From: Mangrovicoccus sp049603835
GTDB lineage: Bacteria > Pseudomonadota > Alphaproteobacteria > Rhodobacterales > Rhodobacteraceae
DNA: 64,000 bases
Direction: 5' to 3'
NCBI GenBank assembly: GCA_049603835.1
Contig: JBMYSZ010000017.1
Coordinates: 1-64,000 of the forward strand
The notes under the pieces were generated by a model, which had not been told where the DNA came from, made no database searches, and saw only the letters and a program-made list of their open reading frames with translations. The translations under genes were made by a program, and so were the position numbers. This document shows, in pieces, positions 16,414-24,348 of the stretch. Position 1 is the stretch's first letter, and each line of letters starts with the position of its first letter.

Positions 16414-17910
16414 TCAGGCCATCTCCGGCTGTTCTAGGTCTACAGGATTAGGAAGAACGCGCGTCAAGAGCGCGCGCAGCTCGTCAGTTGTGTCAGCGCC
16501 GCCCAGGCTGTGGCGGTCCGGGCGCAGCACCGTGGCGCGGGCGCCAAGGCGAGCCAGATGATCAGCGGCATTAGAGCCCGAGCAGGTCACCAAAGCCACG
16601 CCATCGGGCAGGCTGAGCCCTTCGACCAAAGCGTCTTCGGCCACCACCACGAATTGATGCGGATAGACATCATCCATCAAGCGGCCATCGCTGAGGCGCG
16701 GTTGCCCAAAGAGTCGCCCGGCGCGGGGGCTATCATCGCCCAAACCCGGCCCAATGGGCGGCGCAATGCTTTCCATCCGAGCGCTGCCATCCGCCGAGGG
16801 TAGGGCGGCCCGCAGCGCCTCTTCGGTGCCGACTGTGTTGATCAGCCCGCCCAGACGCACCGCCGTGGCGATATATTCATGGGAATTGGGGCGGCGCTCG
16901 CTTTCATAGCTGTCCAGCAGTTTTTCCGCCGCCTCACCCGTGACTTTGCCCTGACAGATCAGTGCCAATTTCCAATAGAGATTGACCACATCGCGGGTGC
17001 CCGCACACATGCCTTGGCCCATAAATGGCGGTGTCTGGTGGCAAGCATCGCCTGCCAGGATCAACCGACCACGGCGCCAATCATCCGCCACCAGCGAATG
17101 GAAGGTATAAACGGCGGTGCGTTCTAGCTCGGCCTCTTCAGGTTTCAGCCAGTCTGACAAGAGCTCCCAGACCCGGTCGGGATGCGAGATTTCATTGCTG
17201 TCTTCATCCGGCAGAACAGTGATTTCCCATCGCCGCCGCATGCCCGGAGTGCGCACATAAGTGGCGGGGCGTTCTGGCACGCAATATTGGATCGAGTGAT
17301 CGCCCAGCTCGGGCTTGTCCTTGTTCAGGATCACATCCACCACCAGCCAGCGTTCATGGAAGCCCAGATCCTCCATACCCGACTCGATATAGCGGCGGAT
17401 CAGGGACCGCGCCCCATCACAGCCCACCGCATAAGAGGCAGTGACGCGCTCGACCTTGCCCACGGTCATGTCTTCGAAACGCAACTCGACCTTGTCGCCT
17501 TGGTCATCCACATTGAACACATCGCAGCGGGTGCGGATGGTGACTTCGGGCCGGCGGGTCAGGTGGTCGCGCAAAACGGCCTCTAGATCCGGCTGATGGA
17601 ACCGGTAATTGGCGCGCCAGCCCTGGGGGCCTTCGCCTTGCGGTCGCGGCCAATCCAATAGCAAAGTTCCATCGCGATCCACAAAACGCATGCCCGGATG
17701 TGTCGCGGTTTTCGGCTCCATTTCCTCGGCAATGCCGATCCACTGAAAGGCGCGCATCACCTCTGCATCGAAATGCACCGCGCGGGGCAGGTGATAGGCC
17801 GCGCTTTCGCGTTCCAGCACCAGGGTCTTTAGACCGCATTCGGCCAAAAGATGGGCCAAAACCGCGCCTGCAGGACCATAGCCCACAATGGCCACGTCAT
17901 AATGTTGCAT
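16414..17910 (-). CDS. FAD-dependent aromatic hydroxylase (MhpA-like)
   Basis: Class A flavoprotein monooxygenase of 498 residues. GYGPAGAVLAHLLAECG is the N-terminal FAD dinucleotide site, GCDGARSLIRRYI the DG motif, and LILAGDACHQTPPFMGQGMCAG the GD motif that contacts the FAD ribose. The C-terminal thioredoxin-like domain is present, as in 3-(3-hydroxyphenyl)propionate hydroxylase. It would use NAD(P)H and O2 to add an ortho hydroxyl to a phenol carrying an acid side chain, giving a catechol for the next enzyme. ATG at 17910 follows AGGGAG; the dioxygenase stop lies three bases upstream. The exact substrate is not known. Confidence 0.88.
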   Translation of the reverse strand: MQHYDVAIVGYGPAGAVLAHLLAECGLKTLVLERESAAYHLPRAVHFDAEVMRAFQWIGIAEEMEPKTATHPGMRFVDRDGTLLLDWPRPQGEGPQGWRANYRFHQPDLEAVLRDHLTRRPEVTIRTRCDVFNVDDQGDKVELRFEDMTVGKVERVTASYAVGCDGARSLIRRYIESGMEDLGFHERWLVVDVILNKDKPELGDHSIQYCVPERPATYVRTPGMRRRWEITVLPDEDSNEISHPDRVWELLSDWLKPEEAELERTAVYTFHSLVADDWRRGRLILAGDACHQTPPFMGQGMCAGTRDVVNLYWKLALICQGKVTGEAAEKLLDSYESERRPNSHEYIATAVRLGGLINTVGTEEALRAALPSADGSARMESIAPPIGPGLGDDSPRAGRLFGQPRLSDGRLMDDVYPHQFVVVAEDALVEGLSLPDGVALVTCSGSNAADHLARLGARATVLRPDRHSLGGADTTDELRALLTRVLPNPVDLEQPEMA

Positions 17911-17913
17911 GCC

Positions 17914-18894
17914 TTATACTCCCTGTTTGGCGAGTTCGCCGTAAAGCCATGGGCATTCAGCCACTGCTGGCGAACGCTTGCCCCGCGCCGCCGCATCCAG
18001 CCGCATATCGCGCAGGCGTTTGCGCCCGCCTTCTTCGGTTAGATAAAGCCGCTCATGCCCCCAAAAGCTGGGCCCATCATGGGTTTGGTGCGGCTCCCAT
18101 GTGTCAGGATCGATCACGCGCCCGCCCCAGCCATTTTCGACGAAAAAGCCCGAGGGCGAATTGGCATAGAAAGAGGTCATGAAATCATTGGTATGGCGCC
18201 CCAGCGTATAGGCGACGCGGCCTTCCTCTTGTTGCGCCAGATCGAAACCTTGGCCCACATCATCGAGATTTTGGAACTCGACCATGAAATGGTGAAAACC
18301 CGCCTGGCCCGATCCGACCATGGCAAAGGAATGATGCCGCCCATTCACATGGAAGAAATAAAGCCCATAAGGTTCCAGCCCGAAATCCGACACATGGAAA
18401 TCCAGCAAATCGCGATAGAAGGGGAGCATCACCTCGATATCCTTCACATGCAGCACCGCATGGCCCATGCCGTAAGGCCCGGTTTGGAACCCATCGATTG
18501 GGCGGCCCGGCTGGAAAGGATCAGAGGCAATCATCGGCCCATAGATCAGCTCGATCCGGTTGCCCATCGGGTCAAGAAACCAGATCATCGCTTCGCAAAA
18601 TCGCCGATCGCAAAGCTGCGCATCGCCGATTTGCACTTTGGTTCCGGCGGCATCTAGCCGGGCGGCGTAAAGGTGCAGATCGTCTTTATGCTCCACTTCC
18701 CAGCCCATGAAAGCCAAAGTGTCGCCCGCTTCGTCACTGACCAAAAGCCGCTGCATCCGGTCATCCATACGGAAGGCAAGCGCCTTGCCGCCTCGGTCAA
18801 TCTTCTGCATCCCCAGAAGCTTACCTGCGAAATCGGACCAGTCGTCGAGCTTGTCAGAGCGCACCCCGATATAGCCAAGAGCATTGATTGCCAT
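17914..18894 (-). CDS. Type I extradiol ring-cleavage dioxygenase (BphC-like, VOC fold)
   Basis: Two-domain vicinal-oxygen-chelate dioxygenase of 326 residues. The Fe(II) ligands H145, H202 and E253 are all present, as are the catalytic residues corresponding to BphC His195, His241 and Tyr250 (here about H188, H234, Y243) in NGRHHSFA and LGRHTNDFMTSFYANSPSGF. It would open a catechol next to the hydroxyl pair. The C-terminus is about 30 residues longer than BphC and basic (GGRKRLRDMRLDAAARGKR). ACGGAG precedes the ATG at 18894. The order transporter-dioxygenase-hydroxylase-hydrolase-regulator supports a complete upper pathway. Confidence 0.92.
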   Translation of the reverse strand: MAINALGYIGVRSDKLDDWSDFAGKLLGMQKIDRGGKALAFRMDDRMQRLLVSDEAGDTLAFMGWEVEHKDDLHLYAARLDAAGTKVQIGDAQLCDRRFCEAMIWFLDPMGNRIELIYGPMIASDPFQPGRPIDGFQTGPYGMGHAVLHVKDIEVMLPFYRDLLDFHVSDFGLEPYGLYFFHVNGRHHSFAMVGSGQAGFHHFMVEFQNLDDVGQGFDLAQQEEGRVAYTLGRHTNDFMTSFYANSPSGFFVENGWGGRVIDPDTWEPHQTHDGPSFWGHERLYLTEEGGRKRLRDMRLDAAARGKRSPAVAECPWLYGELAKQGV

Positions 18895-18959
18895 GGTCGT
18901 CTCCGTCTTGTTGATGGGATAATGCCCCGCCCGTCGCGAAACAGGCGGGGCGGGGAGGA

Positions 18960-19958
18960 TTATTTGGCCGCCACGGCTTTGGCGGTTTCCAGCGCGGCTT
19001 CCGCCGCGGCTGTGTCAGCTTGGCCAGCGACCCAAGCGGCTTCGGCCCCGGCAAAGGCAGCGGCCCAAGCAGCGCTGTCATCGCCGTCAATATCGGTGAA
19101 GGTCACTTCGCCAGCGGCGCGGAAATCGGCCTCTACCTGGGCATCGGTTTCATCCACCACGCTTGCGATCCATTCCGCCGTGGCGCGACCGGACATATCA
19201 TCCAGAACGGCGCGATCTGCCTCAGGCAGGCTTTCATAGCTGCGCTTATTCATCAAAATCGCCATGGGCGAGGCCATGAAGCCAGAGGTGGTGATATAAG
19301 GCGCGACCTCATCCAGGCGGAAAGTGCGATAGGCATCCATGACCCAAACCGCCCCCGACACCACGCCGCGTTCCAGGTTTTCATAGACCTGGGGTGCAGG
19401 GATACCGACCCCCGAAGCGCCGACCATCTCAAAAAGTTCAGAGCCGAATTTCGACGGCGAGCGTAGTTTCAGGCCGTCCAAATCGCTGGGCTGCGCAGCC
19501 GCTTCATCGGTCATGAAAAAGCGATATGACGGGGTGGTGAAGAGCGCGATGATTTTGTAATCCGCGTATTCTTTGTCCAGCGCACCGTTTTCAGCCAGGG
19601 TGGCCAGGATATCCGCCCCGGTGGCCGCGCTATCGACCACACCAGGAATTTCCACCACGCCGGTCATCGGGAAAAGCCCCGGCGTATAGGTCGGCACCAC
19701 CAGCGCGATATCCGCAACCCCTGCTTTCACCAGCTCTGCCTGCGCGGGCGGCGCACCGAGGATGGAGCCCGGATAGAGCTTAAAGCTATTGCCTTTGGAC
19801 ATTTTGCCATTGATCTCGTCTATCCAAACCTGAAGAATCTTTGACGAGTAAAAGCCCTGGGCTGGTTCAAAGCTGGACACGCGCATTTCGCGGGCTTCTG
19901 CGGTTGCTCCGGCCAGAATGAGGGCGAGCGCGCTGGTTTTCAGTAAAGTTTTGATCAT
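18960..19958 (-). CDS. dctP: TRAP transporter substrate-binding protein (DctP family)
   Basis: Periplasmic binding protein of 332 residues with a cleavable signal peptide (MIKTLLKTSALALILAGATAEA). The mature part shows the DctP pattern: ILQVWIDEIN, LYPGSILGAPPAQAELVKAGVADIALVVPTYTPGLFP, GLKLRSPSKFGSELFEMVGA and VFENLERGVVSGAVW-type segments (here VYENLERGVVSGAVWVMDAYR), with the carboxylate-clamp Arg expected in KLRSP. ATG at 19958 has GGGAGG seven bases upstream; the frame extending to 20093 overlaps dctM and is rejected. It delivers a carboxylated ligand, presumably the aromatic acid degraded by the downstream genes. Confidence 0.92.
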   Translation of the reverse strand: MIKTLLKTSALALILAGATAEAREMRVSSFEPAQGFYSSKILQVWIDEINGKMSKGNSFKLYPGSILGAPPAQAELVKAGVADIALVVPTYTPGLFPMTGVVEIPGVVDSAATGADILATLAENGALDKEYADYKIIALFTTPSYRFFMTDEAAAQPSDLDGLKLRSPSKFGSELFEMVGASGVGIPAPQVYENLERGVVSGAVWVMDAYRTFRLDEVAPYITTSGFMASPMAILMNKRSYESLPEADRAVLDDMSGRATAEWIASVVDETDAQVEADFRAAGEVTFTDIDGDDSAAWAAAFAGAEAAWVAGQADTAAAEAALETAKAVAAK

Positions 19959-19990
19959 TGGGGATCCTCCCGTTTTCCTCAAGTTTTCAG

Positions 19991-21292
19991 TTACATTGCG
20001 GCGTAAGGCAGCCAGATCACGATGGCCGGCAAAGCAATGATCAGCCCCACCCGGATCAGATCGGCCAAGACAAAAGGCGCCGCGCCTTTCCACAGCTCCA
20101 TGAGGCGGACCTCGGGAACCACGGCCTTCAAAACGAACAGATTCATGCCCACGGGCGGGGTAATCAGCCCCATCTCCACCACCATCACGGCGAAGATGCC
20201 GAACCAGACCAGGTCAATTCCGGCGGCCTGAGCGATGGGCACGAAAAGCGGCACGGTCAGCAGCAGCATGGCGAGGCTGTCCATCAAAGTGCCAAGCGCC
20301 AGATAGATCGCCAGCATCAGCAAGATGACCAAAAGCGGGTCGTCCAAAATCCCCGCGAAAAGCCCGGTAAGGGAGAAGGGCAGCCCCGACAAAGCCAGGA
20401 AGAAGTTGAAAAGATTGGCTCCGATCAGTACCAGATACAGCGCGCCACAGGTCAGCGCCGTATCCATCAGCGCGCCGAGAAAGCCCTCTATCGACAGGCG
20501 TCGGGAAATCACCCCATAGGCCAGTACCACCGCCGCGCCGATTGCCGCGGTTTCATTGGCGGTGAAAATGCCGGTGTAAAGCCCGCCCATGATCAAACCG
20601 AATATGCCGACAGGGGGCAAAAGCTCTTGGGTTGCGGCGCGGCGGATTTCCTGGCTGGCGCGCTTGCCTTCGGGGGCGGTGGACCAGCCCAGCCGGATCG
20701 GCACCCAAATCGCGAGGCAATACAGCAGCACTGCCAAGCAGATCGGGCCAGCCGTCGCCAATAGCAGATCGCGGATCGATTGCTCGGCGATGAAAGCATA
20801 GATGACCAGCACGGTAGACGGCGGGATAAGAATGCCCAGCGTGCCACCCGCCGCCACGGATCCGGCGGAAAGCGAGCGGGAATAGCCCGCCTCTTGCATT
20901 TCGGGCAGAGCGATCCGGCCCATTGTGGCGGTGGTGGCGAGCGATGACCCGGAAATCATCCCAAACCCGGCCGAGGCCCCAATCGTTGCGAGGGCCAGCC
21001 CACCGCGCCGATGCCCCAAAAGCACCGCCATCGAGCGGTACAGCTTACTCGAAAGCCCGCTTTGTGCCGCGATATTGCCCATCAAAACGAAAAGCGGCAG
21101 CATGGTCAGGGTGTAATTGGTCAGGCTATCCCAAATCGTGGTCGAGCCAATCGCCATAGCGCCAGGCAGGCCGATAATCATGGCAGAGCCAAGAATGCCG
21201 ACCATGCCCAAAGCCACCGCCACCGGGATTTCCAGGAAAATCATCAAAATCGCGGCGCCAAAACCCAGCCCGCCCAGTAAAATACCGTCCAT
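19991..21292 (-). CDS. dctM: TRAP transporter large permease (DctM)
   Basis: Large membrane subunit of about 433 residues with 11-12 helices. Conserved stretches include FLEIPVAVALGMVGI, FVLMGNIAAQSGLS, GMISGSSLATTATMGRIALPEM, GGTLGILIPPSTVLVIYAF and GLITPPVGMNLFVLK. It couples Na+ entry to uptake of the DctP-bound solute. The ATG at 21292 overlaps the dctQ stop by one base (TGATG), indicating coupled translation; upstream GTG and TTG codons in frame would extend it by two residues. The gene is followed by dctP after 32 bases. Confidence 0.93.
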   Translation of the reverse strand: MDGILLGGLGFGAAILMIFLEIPVAVALGMVGILGSAMIIGLPGAMAIGSTTIWDSLTNYTLTMLPLFVLMGNIAAQSGLSSKLYRSMAVLLGHRRGGLALATIGASAGFGMISGSSLATTATMGRIALPEMQEAGYSRSLSAGSVAAGGTLGILIPPSTVLVIYAFIAEQSIRDLLLATAGPICLAVLLYCLAIWVPIRLGWSTAPEGKRASQEIRRAATQELLPPVGIFGLIMGGLYTGIFTANETAAIGAAVVLAYGVISRRLSIEGFLGALMDTALTCGALYLVLIGANLFNFFLALSGLPFSLTGLFAGILDDPLLVILLMLAIYLALGTLMDSLAMLLLTVPLFVPIAQAAGIDLVWFGIFAVMVVEMGLITPPVGMNLFVLKAVVPEVRLMELWKGAAPFVLADLIRVGLIIALPAIVIWLPYAAM

Positions 21293-21777
21293 CACCAATT
21301 CCGATCATTCTTAAGCGCGTAGCGCAGCCCGGCCAAAGCAGCGACCAAACAGGCGAGCAGGGCAGCGGCGACAATGGCCGTTGCAGTGGGGATCGGCAGA
21401 CCCAGATCCGCAGTGGTTTCCGGCGAGCCGATCTTGTCGATCGCCGCATGGCCCATGACCCATAAAAGCACCGCCGCAAAAAGCGTGGAGACCACCGCGC
21501 CGGTCAGCCCCAAAGGCCAGCGAAAGCGATTGGGCATCAGCTCGGACAGAAGCCGCGCGGTCACATGGCTTTGCATCGCATAGCAAACCGGCATGGATAA
21601 AAGTGCGCCCAGCCCAATAGACAGCGAGGTCAGCTCAATCGCGCCAGGAATATTGCGCGACGCCAATGCCCGCAGCGCCACATCGCCGACAGTCACCCCG
21701 GCGCCGAATAGGAAACAGGCCCCAGCCGCGCCCAAAAACACACGGGACACGATCTTTTTCGCACTGCTCCTGCTCAT
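21292..21777 (-). CDS. dctQ: TRAP transporter small permease (DctQ)
   Basis: Small membrane subunit of about 161 residues with four hydrophobic segments (about 10-32, 45-65, 80-105, 125-150), beginning MSRSSAKKIVSRVFLGAAGA. GAIELTSLSIGLGALLSMPVCYAM is the conserved second-helix region. It is the first gene of the operon. The longer frame to 21933 is rejected because the extension is not homologous and covers the predicted operator at 21902-21922. It overlaps dctM by one base. Confidence 0.88.
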   Translation of the reverse strand: MSRSSAKKIVSRVFLGAAGACFLFGAGVTVGDVALRALASRNIPGAIELTSLSIGLGALLSMPVCYAMQSHVTARLLSELMPNRFRWPLGLTGAVVSTLFAAVLLWVMGHAAIDKIGSPETTADLGLPIPTATAIVAAALLACLVAALAGLRYALKNDRNW

Positions 21778-22058
21778 TGGCGCAGGCCCTCTACGGCTTG
21801 GAATGTGGTTAAAGGCGGGGTCATCGGCATGGCGTTCCTCCCAGACGCGGTTTCCCTGGTCATAGGTGGCGCTGGCCTGGCGAAGATATGGAAAGCCTGA
21901 ATATGTCCGCTTGGTGGACATAGGGGGAGGCATAATAGGGCGACCAATAGCGCAGATGCGATTGGGGCCTGACTCTGGCCGGTGTTTTAAATCCGGGTCT
22001 TAGAAATAGGCGCTTATAGCGTTTAAAGGTCGGATTTCACGCCCGAAATTTCAGGCAC
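21778..22058 (-). other. Upstream region of the TRAP/aromatic operon
   Basis: 281 bases between the dctQ start and the terminator of the Bax-inhibitor gene. It holds the palindrome at 21902-21922 and should contain the operon promoter; no clear -35/-10 pair could be fixed by eye. No separate gene is supported. Confidence 0.6.
21902..21922. promoter_or_regulatory. Candidate IclR operator
   Basis: Nine-base arms TATGTCCGC and GTGGACATA flank a three-base centre (TTG), with one mismatch. The site is about 125 bases upstream of dctQ. Its form, TGTCC...GGACA, is what IclR-type dimers usually recognise, and an IclR gene ends this operon. Binding is inferred. Confidence 0.55.
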
Positions 22059-22093
22059 AAAAAAGCCCCACCAAGCGAAAGGCCTGATGGGGC
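22059..22093 (-). terminator. Intrinsic terminator of the Bax-inhibitor-1 gene
   Basis: On the minus strand an 11-pair stem (GCCCCATCAGG with CTTGGTGGGGC, including wobble pairs) closes a CCTTTCG loop and is followed by TTTTTTG. It starts about 30 bases after the stop codon at 22125. Confidence 0.85.
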
Positions 22094-22124
22094 GGAAAGC
22101 GTCTTTGGGCTGTTTGGCCCTTGC

Positions 22125-22901
22125 TTATTCCCGATTGCCCAGGAATTGCAGCAGGAACATAAACAGGTTGATGAAGTCCAGATACAGACGCAGCGCGCCC
22201 ATGATCGCGGATTTATCAAGCCATTCTTGGTCGCCCATGCGGGACATTTCCACATATTCCAGCTTGATCGACTGGGTGTCATAGGCGGTCAGACCCGCAA
22301 AGATCAGAACACCGATCACCGAAATCGCGAAGGCCAGGGCCGAGCTTGCCACAAAGATATTGATCAGCGACGCCGCAACGAGACCGATCAAACCCATCAT
22401 CAAGAAAGTGCCCATCGCCGACAGGTCTTTCTTAGTGGTGTAGCCATAGAGGCTCAGCGATGCAAAAGCGATCGCGGTCACCAGGAATGTGGTGACAATC
22501 GATGTGCCGGTATACACCAGGAAGATCGAGCTGATCGACAGGCCCATAACCGCGCCAAAGGCATAAAATACGGTCTGCGCCAGCTGCGCCGACATGCGGT
22601 TGATCCCAGCAGAGAAGCCGAAAACAAACAGCAGCGGGGCAAACATGATCGCCCATTTCAGCGGCGACGCGTAAATCGCATAGCCAAACTGGGTCAGGTA
22701 TTTATTCGCGCCCAGCTGCGCAGCTCCGGCGGATGGGTCGGTTGTGACAGCCAGGCCAGCGATGGCCCAGGCGGCCAATGCAGTAATGAGCATGCCTACG
22801 GACATCGTGCCGTAGACCTTGTTCATATGGGCGCGAAGCCCTTCGTCGATTTGTGCGGTGCGAATATCCGCGCCAGCACGCATCGTCCGAAAATCAGCCA
22901 T
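22125..22901 (-). CDS. Bax inhibitor-1 / YccA family membrane protein
   Basis: Integral membrane protein of 258 residues with seven hydrophobic segments starting near residue 30, the BI-1 (TMBIM) topology. VYGTMSVGMLITALAAW, GVLIFAGLTAYDTQSIKLEY and the C-terminal SAIMGALRLYLDFINLFMFLL are characteristic; the Asp pair that forms the pH-sensing latch in YetJ has likely counterparts in the TAYDTQ segment and LYLDF. Homologues are proposed calcium/proton leak channels or modulators of FtsH. ATG at 22901 follows GAGGAGG. It has its own terminator and looks monocistronic. Confidence 0.92.
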   Translation of the reverse strand: MADFRTMRAGADIRTAQIDEGLRAHMNKVYGTMSVGMLITALAAWAIAGLAVTTDPSAGAAQLGANKYLTQFGYAIYASPLKWAIMFAPLLFVFGFSAGINRMSAQLAQTVFYAFGAVMGLSISSIFLVYTGTSIVTTFLVTAIAFASLSLYGYTTKKDLSAMGTFLMMGLIGLVAASLINIFVASSALAFAISVIGVLIFAGLTAYDTQSIKLEYVEMSRMGDQEWLDKSAIMGALRLYLDFINLFMFLLQFLGNRE

Positions 22902-23036
22902 TGGTTGCCTCCTCAAAAATAACAGGTGACGGCCCGCGACAGACGGACCGCCATTTCAAGAAGATATTGTCAAAGCCGAGCCCGGTTTCAAGCATTCAAG
23001 CTGCAGGTTTGGCAGTTTTTAAGGTGAATTTGCCGC

Positions 23037-23249
23037 TTATTTGAGCCAGTGCGACGGCACGTCCCAGACAGGGCGCGCGGCTTCGCGCTGAGCTTCGGTC
23101 TCGGTCAGACCCAGATCTGCCAGCAAATGGGCGTCCAATTCCGCCAAAGCACGTCGCTGACGGATCAGGCCCCACAGATCCCAGACCGAATATTTTTGAG
23201 GCCGGGCGGCAATGCTACGGAAAGTGGGTGCAGAAGTAATCGAGCGCAT
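23037..23249 (-). CDS. DUF1127 small basic protein
   Basis: Protein of 70 residues with the DUF1127 (YjiS-like) core: LIRQRRALAELDAHLLADLGLTETEAQREAARPVWD. The conserved L..LD...L.DIG pattern is present, with Leu in place of the usual Ile. Members are abundant in alphaproteobacteria; some bind RNA or influence phosphate and carbon metabolism, but this one has no specific clue. The start at 23249 (MRSITSAP) has AAAGGATC upstream, while the longer frame from 23282 has none. It is divergent from the LysR gene at 23373. Confidence 0.85.
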   Translation of the reverse strand: MRSITSAPTFRSIAARPQKYSVWDLWGLIRQRRALAELDAHLLADLGLTETEAQREAARPVWDVPSHWLK

Positions 23250-23372
23250 GGGAAGATCCTTTCCTATCTGTGATGAAGCCAAGCGACTTGATGAATTTAC
23301 TTGATCTATATGGCTGGTTGTGGCTCATATTGGAAACGAATGATTGTGAAGCTTAGCATCAGGATCTGTGAT

Positions 23373-24278
23373 ATGCCTCGAAGTCTCGATATGTCCTCTC
23401 TGCGCTCTTTTTTGACCATCGCGGAAACCGGTGGGGTGACCCGCGCGGCCAATACGCTCAATCTGACGCAATCGGCGGTGTCGATGCAGATGAAACGGCT
23501 GGAAGAGGCGTTGGATGTGTCGCTTTTTGATCGGTCGGGGCGGCAGATGGCTTTGACCGGGGCAGGGGAGCAATTGCTAAGCTATGCGCGTCGGATCATC
23601 GAGCTAAATGACGAAGCGGTGATGCGGCTGACCACAAAGGAATTTGAGGGCGAGCTGACCTTTGGTGTGCCCCATGACATTGTCTATCCGCATATCCCGG
23701 CGATTTTGCACCGGTTGAACCAGGAATTTCCGCGGGTCAAAGTGCATCTGATCTCTAGCTATACCACGGATTTGAAAGCCCGGCTGGCGGAGCGTTCTAT
23801 CGATCTGATCTTGACCACGGAGCCAGATAAAACCGCACAGAGCGAATGTTTGGTCACCCTGCCTTTGGTTTGGGTCGGGGCGCAAAATGGCACGGCTTGG
23901 CGGCACAGGCCCCTGCGCTTGGCCTTTGAGCAGACCTGCATTTTCCGCAAATTGGCGCAGACGGCTTTAGAGGCGTCGAATATCCCATGGGATTTGGCGG
24001 TGGAAACCGAAAGCGACCGCACTGTTGCCGCGACGGTTAGCGCGGATCTGGCGGTGCATGTGGCGATTTCCGGCACCCCACCGCAGCATATGGTGGAAAT
24101 CGACCATGGAGGCGCATTACCGCCCGTTGGGGAAACTAATATCAATATGTATCTGCGCGACGGGGCAAATAGCCCGGCCATTACCCATCTGGCGGATCAA
24201 GTGCGTCGGGCCTATCGCGGCATGCCGGTTTCAGCGCCGCGCGCCATCGAAAAGGCAAAAGTTGCGGCGCCGATGTGA
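23373..24278 (+). CDS. LysR-family transcriptional regulator
   Basis: Regulator of 301 residues. The HTH is at about residues 5-64 (SLRSFLTIAETGGVTRAANTLNLTQSAVSMQMKRLEEAL), and the effector domain starts near residue 92 (GELTFGVPHDIVYPHIP). It belongs to the group with TQSAVSMQ, typical of small regulators of transport or aromatic genes. The start MPRSLDMSS at 23373 has AGGATCTG before it; the extension to 23301 is not conserved in form. It converges with the quinone oxidoreductase gene; the 67-base gap contains a hairpin made of two TGTGATCACA palindromes. Confidence 0.9.
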   Translation: MPRSLDMSSLRSFLTIAETGGVTRAANTLNLTQSAVSMQMKRLEEALDVSLFDRSGRQMALTGAGEQLLSYARRIIELNDEAVMRLTTKEFEGELTFGVPHDIVYPHIPAILHRLNQEFPRVKVHLISSYTTDLKARLAERSIDLILTTEPDKTAQSECLVTLPLVWVGAQNGTAWRHRPLRLAFEQTCIFRKLAQTALEASNIPWDLAVETESDRTVAATVSADLAVHVAISGTPPQHMVEIDHGGALPPVGETNINMYLRDGANSPAITHLADQVRRAYRGMPVSAPRAIEKAKVAAPM

Positions 24279-24303
24279 ACAATGCCCCGCGGGGGCTCTC
24301 TGA

Positions 24304-24348
24304 TGAGTTATGTGATCACAAGTCTGAATGTGATCACATATGTACTCA
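24304..24348. terminator. Hairpin of paired TGTGATCACA palindromes between convergent genes
   Basis: TGAGTTATGTGATCACA on the left (24304-24320) pairs with TGTGATCACATATGTACTCA on the right, leaving a three-base bulge and a loop of about eight bases. Each arm carries a full TGTGATCACA (24311-24320, 24329-24338). Position between the ends of a LysR gene and an oxidoreductase gene suggests a bidirectional terminator; there is no U-tract, so this is inferred. Confidence 0.55.

Noticed and set aside
19958..20764. Plus-strand frame of 268 codons antisense to dctM
   Set aside because: Its His/Gln/Arg-rich composition is typical of the complement of a membrane-protein gene; DctM on the other strand has full family motifs.
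21778..21933. N-terminal extension of DctQ
   Set aside because: The added 52 residues are not hydrophobic or DctQ-like, and they cover the predicted IclR operator; MSRSSAKK at 21777 fits the family.
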